This document shows, one piece after another, positions 26,002 through 37,854 of a DNA stretch of 64,000 bases (within the stretch, counting starts at the first letter, position 1; each line of letters begins with the position of its first letter). The notes under the pieces are model-generated. The model did not search any database. It was given only the letters and a program-made list of their open reading frames with translations, and was not told the DNA's origin. Origin of the DNA: Dermatophagoides farinae (taxonomy: Eukaryota > Arthropoda > Arachnida > Sarcoptiformes > Pyroglyphidae); contig NC_134682.1 in the NCBI RefSeq assembly GCF_024713945.1, forward strand, positions 992,001 through 1,056,000. The letters run 5' to 3'. A program made the translations under genes and the position numbers.

Positions 26002-29000
26002 ATGCTTCACCTATCAATCATTCGACGATTAATGAATCGAACAATTTCGATCATCATATCGATAAATTTTTTCATTTTATTCATCAATGATATTTTATTT
26101 GATCATCATCATTGTCTATTATCATATGCACAAAGTAAGTTTTTCATTTTGATTTTGATTATTATTATCATAAAATAACAAATATAATTACAATATAAAT
26201 ATATGATATGAATATGGACATGTCATAATCATCATCAGCTGATCATACAAAAAAAGTAGATAATAATAATGATGCAATCGATCGATTGGTGGACACATAA
26301 AATATTTCAGGTTAACAACAACAGCAGAAAAGAAAAATCTTTATTATCATCATTTATTATTCATAATAATAACAAAATCGAATGAAATGAAAAAAATTGT
26401 TCGATTCGATTGTTGAGAATACAATCGATTATATGTGTGTGTAATAAAAAAAAAAGTGAGGACTATCGATATATAATCGATGATGAACATAATAATAATC
26501 AAAATCAAAATTAAGATTATGACACATGAAAATCTTATCAAAAAAAAAAAAAAAAAAAAGTTTTTTTTTTCGTTCTCAGATATGATAATCATCATCATCA
26601 TCATCATAAAAAAACTGATTAATTTAGGTCAGTGATTGATTTTCTGTTTCTCTGTTTATTGTTCTGAATATATGAAGAATAATAATAGACAACAACAACA
26701 ACAACAACGAATTTGATTTGAACAATTGAATTTTGTGTATCAAAAAACAGAAAATGGAACAAGAAAAGTGAAAATCTTTTGTGTAAATATACTTTACACA
26801 TTCACTCTACAAATCCATAGTCATTGTCTTAATTTTTCATTTTTGTGTAGTGAGTGAGATTTTTTTTTTATTTTCCATTCACAAATCATCAATGATGATG
26901 TCAATAAGAAAATCTGGCAAAAACATCAAAAATCAATGGATGGGTTTTCACCTTCAATTTCAATGTTTTGTTTTTTTTTCGATGTTGTTCTTTAATGTTC
27001 GAAAAAAAAACATTCCAGTGAAATTACTTTTTTTTCACCATCATCATCATCATCATCATCATTATTCCCATTCTCTTAATGATGATTCCAACTTGTTGTT
27101 GTTGCTATTCTTGTTTGATACACTATGGCCTTGGAACCAATTGGCTATTTGTTTTTTTTTAGGTTTGTAATAATTTTTTTTTCTAGTGAAAAACGCGCGA
27201 TACACATCCATTGATCAATCAATTGATCGATCGATTGATCATCATTATATGTGTGTGTGTGTGTGTTTTTTTTCTTGTTTGTTTATTTGTCTTTAGGCGA
27301 AATTTGCATATATAGAAACATAGAACAACAACGATGAACAAAAAAAAATTCGACTAGATTAATGTCATTGTGTTATGAATGAATGAATGAATGAATGTCA
27401 GGTAAAACAAAAATCCAATAATAATAAAATAATGTCCAATTTCGACAATAATTACTATTTTTGATGATGATGATAATGATGACAACCACTATAATCAATG
27501 CAACAAAAAAAATTTTGATTGATTGATTGATCAGTCTACCTGAATTAAACCTGTGTTTTTTCCATGTTTCCTGCATGATTATCCGGGATAGATTTTTTTC
27601 TTCTTCTTCTTCTTTGCCCATTGGCTATGTTCAACAACAACAGAAACAAAAAAAAAATTATTGCAAATTTGCACTGAACAAAAAAAAATTCTTTTAATTT
27701 AATTAACAAATAAAAAACTTTTTTTTTGTTTCTGAATTCAGTACGTACAAGAATCTGTGTACCACAATCCGTATATGATGATTGTAATCAAATGGCCGAT
27801 AATATTCCTGGATTATTTTCCTGTATAAATGCACGTGATAAATTTGAATGTATGCGCCTATTGGATCGTGATGAAGCCGATATTGTTAATTTGGATGCTG
27901 AAGAACTTTATATGGCTGGCCGTATATATAATCTTGAACCATTTGTACGTGAAGAATATAATGGTAATAGTTATTTGAATCGTGCAGCCGTTGTTGTACG
28001 CCGTGATACACGTATACGTTCATTGATTGATTTGAAAAATAAACGTGCATGTCTTGGACCATATAATGATCTTTATCAATGGAATATTCCCGTTGGTTTA
28101 TTGTTGTTTTATGAAACAATGGTACCGGATTGTCGATCAGAATTACATACGGTTGAAAGATTTTTTCTTGAAGCATGTGCTGCTGGTAATTGGTCAACGG
28201 ATCCGTATCTTGATGATGAACTTAAACGTCGTCATCGGCGTCTATGTACACTGTGTGGTGATACAACATATGATGGCCTTTGTAGTGAACATGATAGATT
28301 TGCCGGTCCCGAAGGTTCGATTAAATGTATGACTGAAGGTCATGGTGAAATTGCATTCACAACTATTGAAGTGGCTGTTAAATATTTCCAACAACGATCA
28401 TCTATAGCTGGAATGTTTGAATTCTTGTGTTTGGATGGAACACGGATGGCCATTACATCACGTGGTTGTCATTGGGCCAAACACACAACAAATGCATTTG
28501 TTATACGTTCTGGAAGAGGTAAATATAATCAATGGAGCTATTTCGCTGACTAATTTTTCATATTTTTTTTGTTGAAAATTCAGATCGAAATAAAGACATT
28601 TATTTTCGTTCCTTACATTTGATATTTAATCGTTTCAGTAAATTACGACCAAGCTGGTTTGATAAATCATTTGTTTCATCAACAAATGTTACACAATTGG
28701 TACAAATATTTCCAGCAAAACCAGAAGATGGACCAGTAACATATAGTCATTATTTGGAATTTTTTATGCCATCTATTGATAAAAATCTACAGGGATGTCC
28801 AAAACGTAACATTACATTATGTTTAAGTAAAGATGGTGAATTAAGTAAATGTCAACAGTTGCAAAAGGCAGCATTTTCACGAAGAATTCGTCCACAACTT
28901 CGTTGTTATCAAGCAGATTCTGAAGAAACATGTGTACGTTTATTGAACGAACGTAAAGCTGATCTGATGATTTTATCACCTGATCGTTTTTATTATGGTG

Positions 29001-30084
29001 CTAGGTATGGGATTTTTTTTTTGGTTAATTTTTTAAATTTAATTGCTCTATTTCAATGTTCAGATATCAATCATTACAAGCATTAGCGAAAGAAGTGAGC
29101 AATGAACCACAATATTCAGTTGCGGTTGTACGTTCCAATTCTGATCTATCAATGTTATCGCATATGAAAGATAAACGTTCATGTCATAGTGGATTTGGAC
29201 ATCTAGCCAGTTGGACAATACCGATCGGTTTCCTTATACGTGATGAATTAGTGGAACCAACCAGTTGTAATCGTGCACAAGTTATCGTCGATTATTTTAG
29301 TGGCAGTTGTGTTCCAGGTGCAGCTGATGCACGTATCAATCCAAATGGTACCGGTGTACAACAGCTTTGTTCACAATGTATTGGTGATGATCGTGGACAT
29401 CATCATTGTGATCTGAATTTTGGTGAAAGATATAGCGGTGAAGATGGTGCCATACGATGTCTAGTGGAAGGACGTGGTGATGTTGCATTTGTTTCACATG
29501 AAACAATTCTTCGTTTAACAAATTCACGATTCCCTAATAGTTGGGCACGTGATTTGAAAAGTTCAGATTTTCGTCTACTTTGTCGTATACCGAATGATTT
29601 ATTTGATTCACGTACTGGTGGCTTATTACGTGGTAATAGTATCGATGATGTTAATGATTTTCATAATAATAACAACATTAATAGTCGGATATTACATCAA
29701 GCAACCATTTATGATTATAATCGTTGCCATATAACAGCCATTCCGGATTCAATTATAGCAACATCAATGTTTACACCAATCGACATACGATTAGATGCAA
29801 TGTACATTCTGGATCGATTAAGTGAAACATTTTTTGGTAAATATAAAAAATCATTTTTAATGGCCGGTATGTTCCGTAATCGAACGGATCGAATATTTTC
29901 TGATCATGTTGAAAAATTACGTCTATTTCGACCGGATGTAAGTCTGGAAGAAACATTGGGTGAATTTCTTCCATTTTTACATAGTAATGATCCGATAGCA
30001 TGTTATGCTTGTTGCACAAAAAATACATTATCAATTATTGTGACAATATTTGCCACTTTTTTGTATTATATCCTTCTTCATTAA
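26002..30084 (+). CDS. Melanotransferrin-like two-lobed transferrin with membrane tail
   Basis: Four exons, 26002-26134, 27742-28518, 28584-29004 and 29064-30084, give 783 residues. An N-terminal hydrophobic segment (about 14-42, in exon 1) acts as signal peptide. An N-lobe (about 45-385) and a C-lobe (about 395-740) follow, with Cys-rich transferrin landmarks (RTRICVPQ, NIPVGLL, GSIKCMTEGHGEIAF, CHSGFGHLASWTIPIGFL, RYSGEDGAIRCLVEGRGDVAF). The chain ends in a 20-residue hydrophobic stretch (LSIIVTIFATFLYYILLH) with no cytosolic tail, as in GPI-anchored melanotransferrins. Iron-site residues are eroded. The N-lobe keeps the Asp (NLDAEELY) but lacks the second Tyr (DRFAGPEG), the His and the Thr/Arg anion site. 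The C-lobe keeps two Tyr (QYSVAVV, RYSGEDG) but not the His. Insect relatives at the surface act in septate junctions or iron uptake; reduced iron binding here is inference. Confidence 0.9.
26135..27741 (+). other. Transferrin intron 1 (1.6 kb)
   Basis: This intron separates the signal-peptide exon from the N-lobe. It contains ATC/GAT runs, a poly(A) run near 26539, a CAA run near 26692 and TG near 27251. No nested gene is visible. The phase-1 boundaries fit an added signal-peptide exon. Confidence 0.8.
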
Positions 30085-30619
30085 TTAAAAATTATATACA
30101 TATTCACTATAATTTGTAATTTGTAATATTAAGGTTCGATTTAAAATTTGAAAAAGCTACAAAAACAAAAATATCCAGGTGATTCACACACATGCGCACA
30201 CGCACACACACACACACAAAATCATTTGTAAACTTTACACATACATTTTGTTATTATATTGCCAAAAAATGACAAAACTTTCAAAACAAAAATCAATCTA
30301 TCAGTCAGACCAACCAAATCAAATGGTAAATGGGAGAATCTCAAAAATTAAACGACATTCATATTAATAAAGAGAATTTTTGGAGAAAAAAAAACCGATA
30401 ACAATCTATCCATTCTGTGAAGAAATTATTAATATTGTATGATTTCATTAATTCAAAAGTAAGTTGAAAAACAAGTTATTTTTGGATAACTTGCAAGTGA
30501 AAAACGCATTTTCATCTTGTTTTTTTATCTCCATTTTTCTCTGAAAAAAAAATAAAACATTCATTCTTCATTCAACATTTCAATAGTGTACATTTTTGGA
30601 ATGAGTGTAAAATTCAACC
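30085..30619. other. Transferrin 3' UTR and SDR 5' flank
   Basis: About 535 bases with a CA run near 30185-30216 and AT-rich unique sequence. No coding feature is visible. Confidence 0.6.
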
Positions 30620-31612
30620 ATGTTTTTTGATCTAAATACAATTTTTATCACTATCATTGTGATCCGAATTTCAATGATTTTGTGGAACTATTGTAAACGT
30701 CGTCCATTCATTTGGCATACAAATAATGGTCAATATTGGGCTATTATTACCGGTGCAACCGATGGTATTGGCTATGAATTTGCAAGACAATTAGCATTGA
30801 AAGGTTATAACATTGTGATGATAAGCCGAAATTTGAAAAAATTAACAATAAAACGACAAATGATTCTAGATGAATTATCCAATAAGAATATTAATATTAA
30901 AATTGAAACTATTGGCGTGGATTTTCAACGATTAGATATTTATGATCAAATCAAATCGATTATTGAAGATAAAGATGTTTACATTCTTGTCAATAATGTT
31001 GGTATTGTTAATATTCATGAATCGGATTATTTTCATCTTGAATCCAGTGATTATCATCATAATATGATTAATGTGAATATTATTAGTGTCGTTAAAATGA
31101 CTGAAATGTTATTACCGAAAATGATAAAACAAAAACGTGGTCTAATATTGAACATGTCATCCAATGTAGCTGAACGTCATTCAGGATTTTATGCCAGTTA
31201 TTCATCAACCAAAGCATTTATATTAAATCTTTCAAAAACATTACATCATGAATGTTTATCTAGAAATGTATTGATTTTTGCCCTTATGCCATTGTTTATA
31301 CAATCAAAAATGATTGCCATTCCACCTGGTATATCAATACCAACATCTGAATGTTATGTACAAAATGCATTGAAATCAATCAATTGGAATCAATCATATG
31401 GTTGTGGTTATTTCTGGCATCGATTATTATCAACAGGTGTAAAGATTATATCGATTATTTTTGGTGAAAGAATTGAAGCAATATTTAGCCGAAATGTTAT
31501 TCTATACATTCAACGTATGCATCATGATCGAACATTGGCTGAATCTAGTAATTTTTTTCGAATAATATTCCATTCATTATGGAAAACATTATTTGTTACA
31601 AACGAAATTTGA
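30620..31612 (+). CDS. Short-chain dehydrogenase, HSD17B12/3-ketoacyl-CoA reductase-like
   Basis: This is a single-exon gene of 330 residues. An N-terminal hydrophobic segment (about 5-22) fits ER-membrane anchoring. The Rossmann fold shows the cofactor motif TGATDGIG (44-51), the NNVG motif (126-129), a catalytic Ser at about 181-182 (LNMSS) and the YxxxK pair as YSSTK (195-199). Length and layout match the 17-beta-hydroxysteroid dehydrogenase type 12/type 3 and very-long-chain 3-oxoacyl-CoA reductase group, which reduces 3-ketoacyl-CoA with NADPH during fatty-acid elongation or reduces steroids. The canonical NNAG is NNVG here. No intron is present although most neighbours have several. An inactive relative such as HSDL1 is less likely, because the catalytic Tyr and Lys are intact. 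Substrate cannot be told from sequence. Confidence 0.9.
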   Translation: MFFDLNTIFITIIVIRISMILWNYCKRRPFIWHTNNGQYWAIITGATDGIGYEFARQLALKGYNIVMISRNLKKLTIKRQMILDELSNKNINIKIETIGVDFQRLDIYDQIKSIIEDKDVYILVNNVGIVNIHESDYFHLESSDYHHNMINVNIISVVKMTEMLLPKMIKQKRGLILNMSSNVAERHSGFYASYSSTKAFILNLSKTLHHECLSRNVLIFALMPLFIQSKMIAIPPGISIPTSECYVQNALKSINWNQSYGCGYFWHRLLSTGVKIISIIFGERIEAIFSRNVILYIQRMHHDRTLAESSNFFRIIFHSLWKTLFVTNEI

Positions 31613-31680
31613 ATTTTCAAATTTATTCAAACAAGAAAAAAAATTCTAAATTCTAAATTCTGATTTAATTTGAAAATTTA

Positions 31681-31686
31681 AATAAA
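31681..31686 (+). terminator. SDR poly(A) signal candidate
   Basis: AATAAA lies about 69 bases after the SDR stop codon and before the next gene's 5' end. Confidence 0.5.
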
Positions 31687-31793
31687 GATCCATTTTTTTC
31701 CCTTTAAAAAATATCGAATTGAAATTTTCTTTTCTTTTCTTTTGTTCATTTTGATTGATTGAGTTTTTTTTTGTATTGCCAGAAAACAAACAA

Positions 31794-32715
31794 ATGGATA
31801 ATGATGATTTTGGGTGAGCGATTTGTGTTTTCTTTGGGAATTAATTTTAACATTTATTTTTCCCCCTGTAACAGTGAATTATCGACAACATGTTCAACAT
31901 TTTCCCAATCACATATTGTGAATAAAGTTGGACCATCAGAATTATTACGTTGTTGTGGCCGTTTATTATTCTGTAAATGTATTGAAAAACATTGCCGTTC
32001 AGAAAAACGATTAGAAACCCATTGTGGCCGCTGTGCATATCAATCTGATTTATGTGATGATTTTAGTTGTGAAAGATTTGCTGGTGAAGATTCTTGTGGC
32101 CGTGCATCCAGTATTGCTGTCATTGTATTGATGACTCTGGATATTCTGATTACAATCGGTTTAATAGTTGCAGCCTGTATTTATGAAAAACGTAAAAAAT
32201 TGGCCAAAACAATGGCACCATCGACATCGGCAATGCTTACAAAAATGACAACAACAACACAATCACCAACGAAATCAAAAAAAACCAAAGGAAAAGGAAA
32301 ACGTAAAACAAAAAAGAAAAAACAATCAATAAACGAACGATCATTAAGTGATAAAGGTCCATCATCATCATCATCATCATTAACATCACCGACATTGATA
32401 GCGACAACAACACATAACAATGACAATAGTCAAATGAATTCTATATCGGTTGGCAATAAAATTGCACCGAAAATTATGTTTCGTTTCAATTCAGGCAAAG
32501 GAATGTTGTCGCCAAAAGTACCGCCAATAATAACCACAACAACAACATCACCTAACTTATCATCATCATCATTTTCATCACCAGCATTGATGATTGGAGA
32601 TGGATCGATAAGTGAAAGTGAAAATGTTGAACAACAACCGCAACAACAACCACAACCGCAACAACAACAACAACAGCCAACACAAGAAGAACATCATGAG
32701 GAAATACATTTATGA
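31794..32715 (+). CDS. Cys-rich single-pass membrane protein, unknown family
   Basis: I do not recognise the family. Two exons, 31794-31813 and 31875-32715, joined by a GTGAGC donor and ACAG acceptor in phase 2, give 286 residues starting MDNDDFGELSTTC. Residues about 12-80 hold eleven cysteines (RCCGRLLFCKC, HCGRC, DDFSCERF). A transmembrane helix at about 83-106 (SIAVIVLMTLDILITIGLIV) is followed by a stop-transfer basic patch. A tail of about 180 residues is Lys-, Ser-, Thr- and Gln-rich. With no signal peptide it may be a reverse signal-anchor protein with the Cys-rich part outside. If the first intron is retained, an alternative start at about 31800 gives a more hydrophobic N-terminus (MMILGERFVF). 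It lies close behind the SDR gene on the same strand. Confidence 0.65.
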
Positions 32716-32809
32716 AATGAGAAATGGAAATTTTTTTTTCTTCTTAGAAAATAATTTTCTAGAATTTCAGAAAAAAAAAATAATAAATAGATTCATTGTG
32801 AACGACGAT

Positions 32810-32817
32810 AGATGGCG
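32810..32817 (+). promoter_or_regulatory. AGATGGCG octamer, CTCF/YY1-like
   Basis: It lies about 95 bases after the stop of the Cys-rich membrane protein, at the edge of the second desert. It is the fourth exact copy of this octamer in the window. Confidence 0.3.
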
Positions 32818-34200
32818 TCATGTGTTCAATGATAATTTTGCTTCGTGAATATATATATCGAAAGTAAGTAAGTAAATGAGAAATATGGTATGTGTTTGTT
32901 ATGAATGAGATTTTTATATTCATCGATTTTTATCAACACACACACACACCACGTACACAAAAAATTTTCAGAAAAAAAATTAGAAAATACAAGCGTCATA
33001 ATAATGAAATGAATGAATAGGAAATTGAAGGCCAAAATGGATGGTGGCCACCAAAGATTACTTACACATACACACACACACTGACTGCCACTACTATCAT
33101 TGAATCTTATTTTTTTCATACTTGAAAAAAAAGATAGATATATCTACGGATTATCATCATCATCATCATCGTCATTATTCGGTTATGTTTGTCGATGGTC
33201 GGTGTGTGTGCGTGTGTGAATGAATGATGAATGTGTACATTTTTATTTTGCAAAAATTATTGAAAAAATAAACCAATTTCATCATCATATTATCATCGAA
33301 TATTCCTTAATTAATTGATTGATTGATTGATTGATGTGTTTACATATATATATAAATCAATAAAATGAAATGAAAAACCTCTCGAATTTTAATTAAGAAT
33401 TGAAAATTCCTTCTAGAAGAATAAATAGTACATGTATTTTTGTGTGCGGGTATTCTGTATTATTTGTTTTGGTTTTTTTTTTTGATTTGATTAATGATGC
33501 TGTAATATTTGGAAACGTGTTCAAATGACGATGTTGCTTCTATTACAGAATAAATGGTTGGAAGAATCCAAGAATTTTATCAAGAATAAACTGCTGTTGT
33601 TTGGAAAATATTTGCCATCCATGTGATTCGCACACACCGCCACCACCACCACCATTGGCTTAATTTTGGGAGGAGGAATTACCCACCACAACACATCACC
33701 ATCATCATCGTCGTCGTAAAAAAACCAGTAAGTACCGGTTTTTTTTATTATTTTTTTTTTTGCCAATATACTATATATACCAAAAAAAAAAAACAAAATT
33801 TCAACTTTTCAATGAACCACTACTGCTATTACTGCTACTATTTTTTACGATGAAATAAAAATTTGTCCCAAATTTTTTTTGGAACATCAACAGAATATTA
33901 TATCATGAACTAGATCTTGAACTAATAACGTTTCATTCCAACATCATCATCATCATTCACATAGTAGCAGTTGTAGGTAGTGGTAGTATAAATTATATAT
34001 TTGGCCTGGTTTCTATATTACACCACAACAAAATAATAATAATACTAGAGAGAAGACTAGGTTACCCAATTTTTTTTATTATTATTATTTCGGTTATTGA
34101 TTTGTTTTTATTCTACCATATGCATTCTAAGCATCATTATCATATCATATCATCGGATTATGAAAATATGTTATTCGGTTAATGAATTGTTGTTGCCAAC

Positions 34201-34202
34201 AT

Positions 34203-34233
<31 letters not shown>

Positions 34234-34236
34234 CAC
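34201..34236 (+). repeat. (CA)n microsatellite
   Basis: CA repeats interrupted once by AA. Confidence 0.85.
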
Positions 34237-35673
34237 CTATTTCATACAGAACAAGCAATAACCAAGTTGACATGATAAATAAAATAAGAAAAAAACTCGA
34301 ATTCCAAGGCCCAGAATCCTAGTCTAGTATTCCCGGGTTTTTTTTTTAGTTTCATGTCTATTGTCTTTGGCCATTGCTGTAAATTTTTGATGCCAAAGAG
34401 AAAAAAAAATGCCAGAATTATTATTAAGCATGGAATTCTCATTTCTTTCTTCTTCTTCTTTGCCATCATCATCAATTTGGAATTTTCATCTTTATCGATT
34501 TATAGACATGGTATTTAGTTGTCACGTGATTTTTTTTAAAAAATTCATAGTCTTTTACTGCTAATATAATAAAAAGGTATGTGAAAATGATAATAATTAT
34601 CTCTTTATTCAAGGTTTTTTTTAACACTTTCATTTCAAAATGATGATTGTGGTGGGTGGTGGTTGTGGTGGTGGTGGTGACATGAATTTATGATCCGTTT
34701 TTGTGAATGCATGATGCATGTTTCCGGTTCCTTTCATAATCATTAATCACAGAAAAAAAATTCACAAGTTTAAAATCAACAAAACCATAAATCACACATA
34801 AACGGTATATATGATATGAATGGCCCTTGAAACAGTTTTTTGTTTCAGAATTATGAAATGAACACACACACACACAGAGAGAGAGAACCATTGGCTATTT
34901 AAATTTCCGGAAATTTTTTTTCCTCATATATACAACACAAAGTGGTCAACGAAAAAAAAAATCATTCAAACGAAACAGTGCGTAATTTTCGTAATAATTT
35001 TTGTTTCCATCAACGGAAAAAAAAATTTCAGAAAAAAAAATTCCCACGAATTTTTTTTTTCTTTCTGTTTGTTTGTTTGCTTCAAACACACACACACACA
35101 CACACATGATTATGAAATATAATCATATTCATCACCATTGTTGTTGTTGCTGTTGTTGCCAAGGTTTTCGTTATTTATAGCTGAAAAAAAATTTTTTTTT
35201 TCTGGTTTCCACACATACACACACATATATATGCATATAGAGATCTTCACACACACAGGTATTTTCGACATTCTGACCACACACACACTTATTGACATTT
35301 CAATGCCGTCATCGAAACATACAAATACACACTTATACATTTGAAATTCATGTGATTTTTTTCTTCTTCATTCATTCATTCATTCATTGAAAATTCAAAA
35401 TCGTGATGATAATCACTTGATGAAACCACAAATATCAAATTGATTATCAAACGTTTTTTGGTTTCTTTCTGTGTTTATTTTTTCTCTGTTTGTCGATAAT
35501 AACGGTTCTTACAACAACAACAACAAAAAACAAATCAAATTATCTTAATCAATTTTTTTTTCTTTACCACTCACTCTGTATGTTTTTTTTTGTTGTTGTT
35601 GTTGTTGTTTTTGTTATTCAATTGATTGATTGATTGAAAATTTTTTTTTTTGATTATTATATGCTACTTTGTT

Positions 35674-35704
<31 letters not shown>

Positions 35705-36153
35705 TGATCACTATTTAAACGGTCACAATGAATTCGTTTGTGATTTGCTCTGTGTGTGCGTGATAAATCGACTTAAATGAATGATAATGATGATGATGAT
35801 GATTACAGAGATTCGTTGCAATGTTTTTATTGTTGTTGGTGTTTTTCATTTTCATTTTCATTTTCATTTTTTTTTTGTTCAATTTTGATAATCAATTTCA
35901 AAGCCAAACACACGCGCACACACAATTTTCAAATTCACTGCTACCATACACACAACAACAAACAACTACTACTGGTTTTTCATCGAATAAAAATTGCCAG
36001 TGAACAAAAAAAAATCATTCATTCATTCGTTTTTTTTTTATTCACAGAATCTCAAGGTAGTTTGTATCTAACCATCATGATTCGACCTATAAAAAAAAAC
36101 CCATTAAAAAAGATTTTCGTTTCCATTCTGATCCGATAAATTGATGTAATGCA

Positions 36154-36159
<6 letters not shown>

Positions 36160-36184
<25 letters not shown>
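36160..36184 (+). repeat. Poly(T) tract, 25 bases
   Basis: A pure T run. It is not flanked by target-site duplications or by any recognisable retroposon body on the minus strand, so I call it a homopolymer rather than a SINE or LINE tail. Confidence 0.85.
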
Positions 36185-37854
36185 GATATATCGATTGTTT
36201 CATTACATTGCTCTATTTGTTCATGTATTGATGATGATGATGATGATGTTTGTTTATACAAGATTTCTTCATCATCATATTTGGCAATGAAATTGATTTA
36301 TTATTCGATTTAGTGATGATCAATACTGTGTGTTTGTTTGTCTGTGTGTGTGTGTGTGTGTAAATATAATTTCTATGATAAACATTTGTTTTGTTTTTTG
36401 GCTTTTTTGATATTTGTTCCCATTTAATGATGAGTATTGGGCAAATCAATTTGTAGATTCAAGATTTGTGTTTTGTTTTGTTTTGTTTTTTCCATTAGCA
36501 AGAAAAAAGAAAAAAAAAATGAAACCGACGTCAGCCGACTATTGTGATTTATAATGATTGTTCTTTGCTTTTCAAATTGGGTAAATATTTGCACTCTAGA
36601 TCCAAAAAAGATTTTTGTTTTTTGTTTTTTTTTGTTGGCCAAATGTTTGCATTTTCTAATGTTTTTCTGGGTAATTTTTTTTTTAATTTTAACTATCTCT
36701 GTGTGTGTGTGCGTGTGAGCGCCCAATTAATTAATAATTTCAGATCATCATTTTTATCATTTTAATGATTATCTGTGTGTGTGCCAAGTTTTTTTTTATG
36801 ATCCAGGTTGAATGTACATTTTTTTTCTTTTGGTTTTTTCTAGAAAATATCCTGGTTTTTGGTTTCTGTCCGTAAAACAGAAAACGTAAAGTAAACTTGA
36901 TATATTAATCATTTTATATATCATCTAAATCTAAAACTGGATGATGAATATTATCATTTTCGCAATTATCAGAAAGAAGGAAAGAAAATTTTCTTTTCGG
37001 TCATCCTATAGTTATAAAAAAAACAGATTAAAAATCCAATTGTCATTCAAAGTTTCTTGTTTTATCATCATCATCATCATCATTTAATTATAAATTGATT
37101 GTCATCATACCGATTGTTTGTGTCATTCTAATTTTCTTTTCTTTTCTTTTGTTTTTTTTTTTTTTTTTTGGTTCAATTTGTCAGCAAACAATCATCGATT
37201 GAAAATGAAATGACGCAAGAAAAACAACAACAACAACAACAACAACAACAAAAATGAATGAATTTGATGGTCATTATAGATAATATAATAAAAATAAATT
37301 TGACATTTGACAATTTTTTTTTCTTGTCCGATGGTCCCGATATCCCGTATGTCTTTCGTTTTTCTCTATCGTATCGATTCAATTTTGGATATAATATAAT
37401 ATAATATATAACGAGATGATGACAGTGAAGATTTCAATATATTGTCCGTGTTGTTGATATCTGATTCCCGTTTTTTTTTTGTTGTCGAAATTATCATTTT
37501 ACGTCCAAATAAAATGTGCTGAATATTACTGTTTTTCTTTCATATTCACAATATGCAAACAAATTAGCAACAGCAACAAAATATTCATCATTTGTTTCAA
37601 AACTTTCAAAGATTTTCAAGCCAAATTACTTTCAAATATTGTGTTTGTGTTTTCAAAACCAAAAAAATTGAAAAAAAAAATTTTTCATTATCACCGCCAA
37701 AAATGGATAATTAATGTGAATTTGAGCGAATCGACAAAAAAAAATTGATCCTTTTTTTTGCTGCCCAGAATCCATCATTTTTGAATCTTAACCATTTTTT
37801 AATCACCACATATCATCATTCAGATTATAAATATATCGATCAGACAAAATCAAT

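Larger units (their letters stand above)
32716..37854. other. 5.1 kb gene-poor desert
   Basis: It holds the 3' UTR of the Cys-rich protein, then CA/TG runs (34201-34236, 35086-35105), GAT/ATC runs (35677-35703, 36230-36247), CAA/GTT runs and a 25-base T run at 36160-36184. A short open stretch after an ACAG at about 33549 (NKWLEESKNFIKNKLL) is the only non-repetitive frame, and it stops within 27 codons. No gene is supported. Confidence 0.6.

Noticed and set aside
33549-33626. Short open exon after an ACAG (NKWLEESKNFIKNKLLLFG)
   Set aside because: It is 26 codons then a stop, with no upstream coding exon in phase and no recognisable family.
36160-36184. Poly(T) as the tail of a minus-strand retroposon
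   Set aside because: No retroposon body, internal promoter boxes or target-site duplications are visible nearby.
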